Source: Galerina marginata
Taxonomy: Eukaryota; Basidiomycota; Agaricomycetes; Agaricales; Galerinaceae
Direction of reading: 5' to 3'
DNA: 64,000 nucleotides
NCBI GenBank assembly: GCA_023014335.1
Contig: JAECYW010000026.1
Coordinates: 372,001-436,000 of the forward strand
The position numbers and the translations under genes were made by a program. Each line of letters starts with the position of its first letter. The first letter of the stretch is position 1. Below the pieces are notes generated by a model, which saw only the letters and a list, made by a program, of their open reading frames with translations, did no database searches and was not told the DNA's origin. Of this stretch, positions 58,035 through 64,000 are shown piece after piece.

Positions 58035-59414
58035 GAAAGCTTTTATATTCCAGAGGCGGCAACGCCTTCGACGATTTTATACTACTCAAGAAACGATCCT
58101 CATTGCGAACGCCTGTTCATCAGTCGCCCATCACACGCTATTCTGGACCATGAGATAGTCGTACTCAAAAAAGCTACTGGGGAGGACATGGTGAGAAAGT
58201 CGTTGACTCCTTCTGTGATCCTTGACAAAAATGAGGAATGATGTACCATTCCATTTTGAGGTGCTAAGAATAGCTAACCGCGGTCGCAGTGGCGTTCACC
58301 CACAGCCCACATTCCTGACATAAGCTCAATTGCTGTCGGAACAAAGCTTCGAAATGGATGGGATATGCCAATTACATGTACTCGGATGACACAGGCCACC
58401 AATGTCCTTCTTTTTCATTTAAGCCGTCTACTGAGGAACTTTCTCAACCATGAGAAAATACGGTACCGTTACAAATGATATTCGAGTAGATCGACATCGC
58501 GAACACTCAAGGCTATAATATCGTTTGTGCCCCATGCTTATCGTCGTGCTCTTCTGATTAAAATCCGGGCGGCCAGGGTGTTGGGTTCTAAAATAGAACC
58601 ACCTATGTAAGCGAGGGTCACAGTTTGGACCGACTGGCTGCAATGAAACAAGAATTAAAAATAGTCGACAGCCTGAGCGCCAGTACGAGTATGATGGTCA
58701 AGCTCAAGCCTCAGGGCGGTTCAAATATAGCTCAACTTCCCTGTTGACCGTTTTTATGACTGCATTTTATAGTGTATACTGAGTGAGTATGGTGCGCAAG
58801 AACTTACGCTCTTGATGGACCTGTGAGTGACCGCATAGACTAAAATGCCGATTGTCAAATGGATGCAAACTCGTATATCGGCTTCCATTGCTGCAATGAC
58901 GTGATGTGTCCAAGCCACTGACATGGTTATACCCATATTGGCCTCTCGCAGGACGAGGAACCGTGGAACCTTACTCCGGTTTCACGTAAGCGCCTAACTT
59001 ACAGAAAGAGCAGACGGTGTAACTTCTTGTCAATGATGCCCGGTGTCCACATCGCGGAGACAGCGCGCATTACGCAACGGGTTCTAGAATTTGTATCTGA
59101 TCTCTTACCAAAATCTTCCTGAACCATATGTGCACGCCCTTCAAGCTGTACACTGTCTATATTACGCGGCGTGAATAAATGCGAAACCATGCAGCTTCAA
59201 GCTCATGATCAAACTTTAAGGAGACCCATGGGGACCATCTGGAAGGATGTAACAGGATTAATTGCTAAAACAGTGCTGTGAATTTTTCAGCAGACGTGGG
59301 TCCGTCCGGGGCAGTCGGGTACTCTTTAGACGAGTGCAGTTGAAGGATAAATATTGATCAACGTTTCTAAGTAATTTCAATACCCCGAGACCGATATCCG
59401 TGTCTGCCTCAACG
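58035..59414. promoter_or_regulatory. Divergent intergenic region, OMT / UbiA
   Basis: 1.4 kb between the two start codons. Minus-strand frames at 58428-59190 have no recognisable motif. A possible TATA (minus strand) lies at 58075-58081. Confidence 0.4.
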
Positions 59415-60637
59415 ATGATACCGAAACGAGTCCCGCACATCTTAGACCTTCCAACACGTAAAGAATTACAGGCGTGCTGGGAGCTCTGCCGATTGCAGAA
59501 TAATATTGGGTTTTGGGTCATATGGTTGCCAACAGGTTAATATCTCACCTCGCTCGCATTTGGGTGACGATTCTGATTCGCCCTTACTTTCAGTATGGTC
59601 CATTGCCATGGCATATCATGCAGATACCGAAATCAAGGCGCTTCGAGCCATTTCTTGTGCATGCAAATACATTCCGCTTTGCTTCGGAATCAAATCACTT
59701 GTACGTTGCTGTCATTACCCTGAACCCTTGGCTGAAAAAAAAAATAGATAATGAGCATTGACGACATTCTGGATTCAGATATCGACGGTCTAGTGGAACG
59801 TACCAAATTTCGTCCTATTCCTCGAGGCGCGATATCACCTGGCCGTGCCTGGGTGTTCTTCTACTGCCAGGTGGTCTTGGGGCTAAGTCTGGCTGTTAAA
59901 TTCCTGAACACCCGAACGTGAGGAGGTCATTCGTTGGCTGATGGATTTTAATGACCATATCATAGCTTACTCATATCCGCCGTCGTATGGCCTATCTACA
60001 TTATATACCCAACCTGCAAGGTCAGACACTTCCTAATTTCAACCCGAGCACTCAAATATAAACCTCGCAATGATACTTTAGCGCTGGACCAACATGGCAC
60101 CTGTACCTCTTGGCATTATGTTTAATGTTGGTGTATTCATGGGATGGGCTGATCTTGGCACAGATGACGTTACCATGCCATGGAATACCCTTCTGCCTGT
60201 GTACATCGGTACATGCTTGTGGACAATCACCTATGAGACCATCTATCAACATCAAGTTCGTTTATTTACTCCAAGCTAACACACTTGTGAACTGACTGGC
60301 TTTTCATTAGGATAGAGTTGATGATATAAAGATTGGTCTTTATTCTCCAGCTTTACTCCTTGGAGACTATACAATTCCCGTTTGCACGATCACGGCCGCC
60401 GGTTTTTTCGGTCTCCTCTCTTACGGGGGTTTTCTTAACAGACAGGGAGGCTTCTACTTTGGTGGACTCACCATTGCAAGCATGCTTTTATTCGCGTGTC
60501 TTTGGAGAACCGATGTCCATCGACCGGAGGACTGTAGACAGTTCTTCCTACAAACTGTATTGATAGGTCAGATCATACTTGGCGGGATCATGCTCGACGT
60601 AGTGTTCCATCGCTTGAGGAATGGTATACCTTTGTAA
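59415..60637 (+). CDS. UbiA-type aromatic prenyltransferase
   Basis: Integral membrane prenyltransferase. Six exons: 59415-59535, 59594-59700, 59748-59917, 59966-60020, 60082-60255, 60311-60637; total 954 nt, 317 residues. Start MIPKRVPHILDLPTRKELQ, then WELCRLQNNIGFWVIWLPT. The first Mg/diphosphate motif is IDDILDSDIDGLVERTKFRP (family NDxxDxxxD, here D in the N position). YPTCKRWTNMAPVPLGIMFN is the family loop after helix 4. The second motif lies in YETIYQHQDRVDDIKIGLYS. Further helices follow, with FGLLSYGGFLNRQGGFYFGG, ending RNGIPL at 60637. The short N-terminus without a mitochondrial presequence argues against COQ2 and for a secondary-metabolite enzyme that prenylates a phenolic acid or polyketide; the acceptor cannot be read from sequence. 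Next to an O-methyltransferase. Confidence 0.92.
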
Positions 60638-60681
60638 CTTGAATTGTAGGGCCTTTGTAACTTGAATTGTATAGCCTTTGT
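60629..60681 (+). repeat. 23-bp tandem repeat over the UbiA stop codon
   Basis: Two copies of a 23-bp unit beginning CCTTTGTAACTTGAATTG, plus a third partial start (CCTTTGT). The first unit carries the last two codons and the stop of the prenyltransferase. Confidence 0.6.
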
Positions 60682-61536
60682 CAAATTGTTCAACGATTTT
60701 TAGTTTGAACCGCGTCGAGCTTCAAAGGAAATGGATTACTTGAATTTACTTCCACAACATACAATATTTTCTTTCCTAGAAATCGGATCAGTCACCTCGT
60801 CCTGAGAATCTGAGCCCTTGATAAATTATAATGCATTTACAAGTATGTAGCACCCGTCAGTTGACACAAACTCTATTTTGTTGGCCATGAGATACATGAT
60901 ACCATACATCTCGTCTTCTCAATGGACCGGAGTGCAAAATTGAAAATTCAGGGCAATTATCACGCGGGGACAAGTTCAGCGGCGGGCGGTGTTTCTGAAC
61001 TAAAAATAGCCCAACTTCCGAGTAACAAGAACTGTCACCGCAAGTCAGTTCCCCAAGTCGCGATTTCCCCAAGTCGCGCTTCTGACAAGTCCCGAACTGG
61101 AAGAATAATTCCACAAATCCTAAATTTGAACCACTCTTGTCAGTTCACATCATCCACAAGCCGTTATTGTCGGTTTTCTTCCTGCGAATATGCGAAGAGA
61201 ATACTCTGAGAGCCCACTGACACACTTTCGATTGTGTGTGTTGCGTAACTTGCGTATCAACTTGTTTCATGGCTGCTAACAAATGCGGTGTCCATCAGAC
61301 CCAAATCCATGGTTTGAGGCAGTGAACCAGTGCTTGATGGATTTTTATATGGATCTTTTAACGAAGCGTCTCACTAATCTCATTTGACAACTGTGGTTAG
61401 AATATTAACGAGTACTCGAAAAATGATGATCTAAAATGAATGTTTACTGTCCATATTATGGCAAATCCGTTCCCAAATTATCATCTGGAAACATTTAAAG
61501 GGTTCAGAGAGTTTCTCTCAATTCTGCAGGACCGCC
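60682..61536. other. Intergenic, no gene recognised
   Basis: 0.85 kb; a 95-codon plus-strand frame at 60922-61209 has no motif. Confidence 0.45.
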
Positions 61537-63298
61537 ATGGCACTAAGTGAATTCTCTCCCGATGTTATTGGTTTAGGATACGACCTGTACGTAACCCTTG
61601 GTCCAGCGAAATTCCACCAAGGCTAATTTGTTCCCCAATAAAGATTCTCCATCAAGGTAAATACAATACTCTTCTACCCTGACCGCTGTTTGACCCAAAT
61701 CTTCAGCTCTACTGGGTTGCGATATCTACCCTCTGGACATACGAGTATTTTCTGACTCTTCCGGATGAGGTTTGGTGTCCAGAATGTCTATGATGCTTTG
61801 GTCTAACTGACCCAACTAGATCAAATACGGCTGGAGAGGGAAAAAGACAGCCGGTAAGGAATTTATCTCTTCTTTAATCTCGTGAATCGTTTGATCATTC
61901 GCAAATGATAGTGTTCTGGCTATTCATCTTGGTGCGTTTAAGCCCAAAAATTAGTAACATGCCGTCGCCCAAGCTGACCAAATTTCCAAGAATCGCTATC
62001 TCATGCCGTGCTTTCTTGTTATCACGCTGGTTGGTGAGTAAAGAGGAGTGAGCTTGGGTGGTACTATTAATCTCAAAATGACAGCCTACTTCGCCAACGC
62101 ATGGTCCTTGGATGTACGTGAAGATTTTATGCCTTAATTATCTCATTAATTTGATCATTCAACAGGTGTGCGTCGTCTACAATTGGTTTCTTGTCGTGGA
62201 GTTTCGCCTGCTCATCAGAGGCTAACAGCTGCCAGCGATACGGGTTCATGGAAACTTTTGAAACTATGCTCACCACATGGATAGCTGAAATCTTTCTGAC
62301 CTTACGGTATGATTTTCTCATGCCAGACACGCCTTTCAGCTGATTTCATCCCCTTGTATCGCTAGAGTTTATGCCTTGATGAAGAAGAATAAAATAGTCC
62401 TTTTGATTTCCGGGCTGATTCTATTGTTGCAATCGGGCATTGCTATATTTGCCATGTCCCAATCATCACAAGGCACAGATCAGGTAGCCTTGCTTCTGCC
62501 AGTGCCCAGATTTCCCTTGCCTACACTGCCAGATACTGATCCTTACCACGGTGAGTGAATCTAATCTTAACAAAAGTAGGATTCAGGCTGACGTGGAAAG
62601 GCAGTCTGTATCTTCATATCGGTGCTTACACTGTGTGTAATGTTGCTCAAGAGTACAGCGAGCAATACTGACCGGAACATTTTTAGAGTCCCCTGGGTAG
62701 AGGCGTATCTTTGCCTGGGTCTGGCTTTCGACGCGCTTGCGTTTCTGGCCATCCTCTATGTCACTTTCGAGGCCAACAGAAAGCATGGAGTCATTCCTTT
62801 AATCCAGGTAATACAAAGAGACGGAGTTCTCTACTTCTTTGTTTTATTTTCGTCCAACCTCGTATGGGTGTTGCTATTATTCCATGCCCGGGTAAGCAGT
62901 ATCTTATTTCTCCCTTTCGCCTCAGGTGACACGGTCGATATGGACATAGCCAGCCTTGAAATTCCTTCACAATCAGTGAGTGGCCTACATTTTATAATCT
63001 TTGAATATATCTAACCTCGTTGCGCCAGACCAGCCATGGTGTAAGCCCCTTCTATCTTTTGTGCCCGACCCAAAGTTCACATGTTACGCTCGGTAGAGTT
63101 TCCACTATCATGATAAACCGAATCACGTTGAATCTCAAGCGCGCTAGAGACGAGGACTCACCATGGGCTCTGCAGACATTTGAAGCGCTTCCGGGAAGCG
63201 TTTCTGAAGGCTCGCTCGGGGTCCGAAATAAGTCGTTTCGTTCTGGTCGCGATGGGATAGAATTAAACAATGTCAGAGTTGGAAAAACCGAAGTGTAG
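61537..63298 (+). CDS. Seven-transmembrane protein with DUF6533-like N-terminus
   Basis: ATG at 61537 (MALSEFSPDVIGLGYDL). Small exons give YWVAISTLWTYEYFLTLPDE, IKYGWRGKKTA, FWLFIL, NRYLMPCFLVITLV, AYFANAWSLD, VCVVYNWFLVVEF and AEIFLTLRVYALMKKNK. This order (YEYFLTLPDEI, W+GKKT, NRY) is the DUF6533 signature of basidiomycete membrane proteins. Later helices are VLLISGLILLLQSGIAIFAM, AVCIFISVLTLCVMLLK, AYLCLGLAFDALAFLAILYV and GVLYFFVLFSSNLVWVLLLF. A polar cytosolic tail with NRITLNLKRARDEDSPW ends NNVRVGKTEV at 63298. About eight introns. Function unknown. It is a different subfamily from the seven-helix genes at 1-1153 and 27123-28309. Confidence 0.85.
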
Positions 63299-64000
63299 CC
63301 ATATATCTACTTGGTTGCGGGCCATTGATTCGCGGGATAAAACTCGTCCCTAGTTGGTCTGGTTTTTGCTCTCCGTATTTACTATGCACTGTAATATTCA
63401 TTGCTCTCAATCCTTTAATGTGAATGGTAAAAACATCGATACAGGGTACAATACACGGCACATCTGGCTGGCCCCTCGTTGCCAATAATCCCACTACCCA
63501 TTCTCTTCCCGAACGCGCACGCAAACGCGCGCATGGTGTTCCGCATATCGCCCTCACGCACCGTCGATAAGAGCGCGCGCATGGGCCATTTGTCTCGCCG
63601 GGTCTGCCTCCGCTCACAGAGGGAAGGGGAGTTAGGTGGAATGTCGTGCGGAAGGGAGTATAACCTCTGATGGCGCTCGACGAGCCGATGAAATCGGGAA
63701 TGAGGCGTTCGCAGAAGCAGTGTGCAGTTCGGGTATAAGATAGGCGTCGCTACTATCCAGCACCTTATGTAATCAGCTTACTAAGCGCCAAGAGCGGCCA
63801 AAAGTTGGGATTTCGTGAAAAATTTTTTTTTGACAACTTTCCAATGCTGAAATCTGGACGAGGTGCTGTATTCGATGACATATTCAAGCCTCCAATGCAG
63901 TATAGTACCCCTCTGCGGCTCCAAACAACGGGGTCACCAAAGGTAGCCCAAGATGGGGCATTTGATCGAGACCCTGACTACCATATATAGTGTATTATGT
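63299..64000. other. Right-edge intergenic sequence
   Basis: No gene recognised. It contains a GC-rich patch with GCGCGC steps at about 63510-63590 and a run of T at 63823-63831. Confidence 0.45.

Noticed and set aside
59258..59521. Minus-strand 87-codon frame upstream of the prenyltransferase
   Set aside because: It overlaps the first exon of the UbiA gene antisense and has no recognisable motif.

Overview
The window is nuclear DNA from a filamentous basidiomycete, most likely an agaricomycete. Almost every gene is cut by several short GT..AG introns (about 44-70 nt), and the families are agaricomycete-type: seven-helix membrane proteins related to the DUF6533 group, an NLR with a four-helix-bundle N-terminus, LPX1-like hydrolases, SMYD-like SET proteins and an SRPK-like kinase. 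I found no bacterial-style operon, CRISPR array, rRNA or convincing tRNA. Gene models were assembled by hand by joining frames at splice sites. For the prenyltransferase, the 126-residue protein at 43.7 kb and the tandem pair at 51-53 kb the summed exons are exact multiples of three.

Left part (1-22 kb), metabolic genes. A truncated seven-helix protein (-) runs off the left edge. Next comes a probable lipid-modification group: a peroxisomal (C-terminal SKL) alpha/beta hydrolase (-), a divergent cytochrome P450 (+) and a cyclopropane-fatty-acid synthase-like methyltransferase (+). These are followed by a sucrose-type MFS transporter, a phenol-hydroxylase-type FAD monooxygenase and a secreted GH51 arabinofuranosidase, all (+) and spaced by 0.9-1.9 kb.

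Middle (22-38 kb). Four paralogous SET-domain genes in two subfamilies (1 with 3, 2 with 4) are interleaved with an F-box protein, a second seven-helix protein and a CorA-like membrane protein. A gene-poor stretch of 2.8 kb follows and contains a 27-bp exact inverted repeat, probably a non-autonomous mobile element remnant.

Right part (40-64 kb). An NLR-type STAND ATPase (four-helix bundle, P-loop NTPase, TPR) carries an apparent +1 frame break near 41.26 kb. It is followed by a conserved-looking 126-residue protein (-) and an SRPK-like kinase (+). From 46 to 56 kb the DNA is mostly gene-poor and repeat-bearing. It holds a tandem pair of intact four-exon genes of unknown family and a few small reading frames. 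The window ends with a possible meroterpenoid-type group: O-methyltransferase (-), UbiA-type prenyltransferase (+) and a DUF6533-like seven-helix protein (+).

The most interesting signals are the frame-broken NLR with its kinase neighbour, the SET expansion with a stop-free intron inside the active-site motif, the UbiA/OMT pair, and the tandem unknown genes, one of which shows a shifted splice acceptor that avoids a stop codon.
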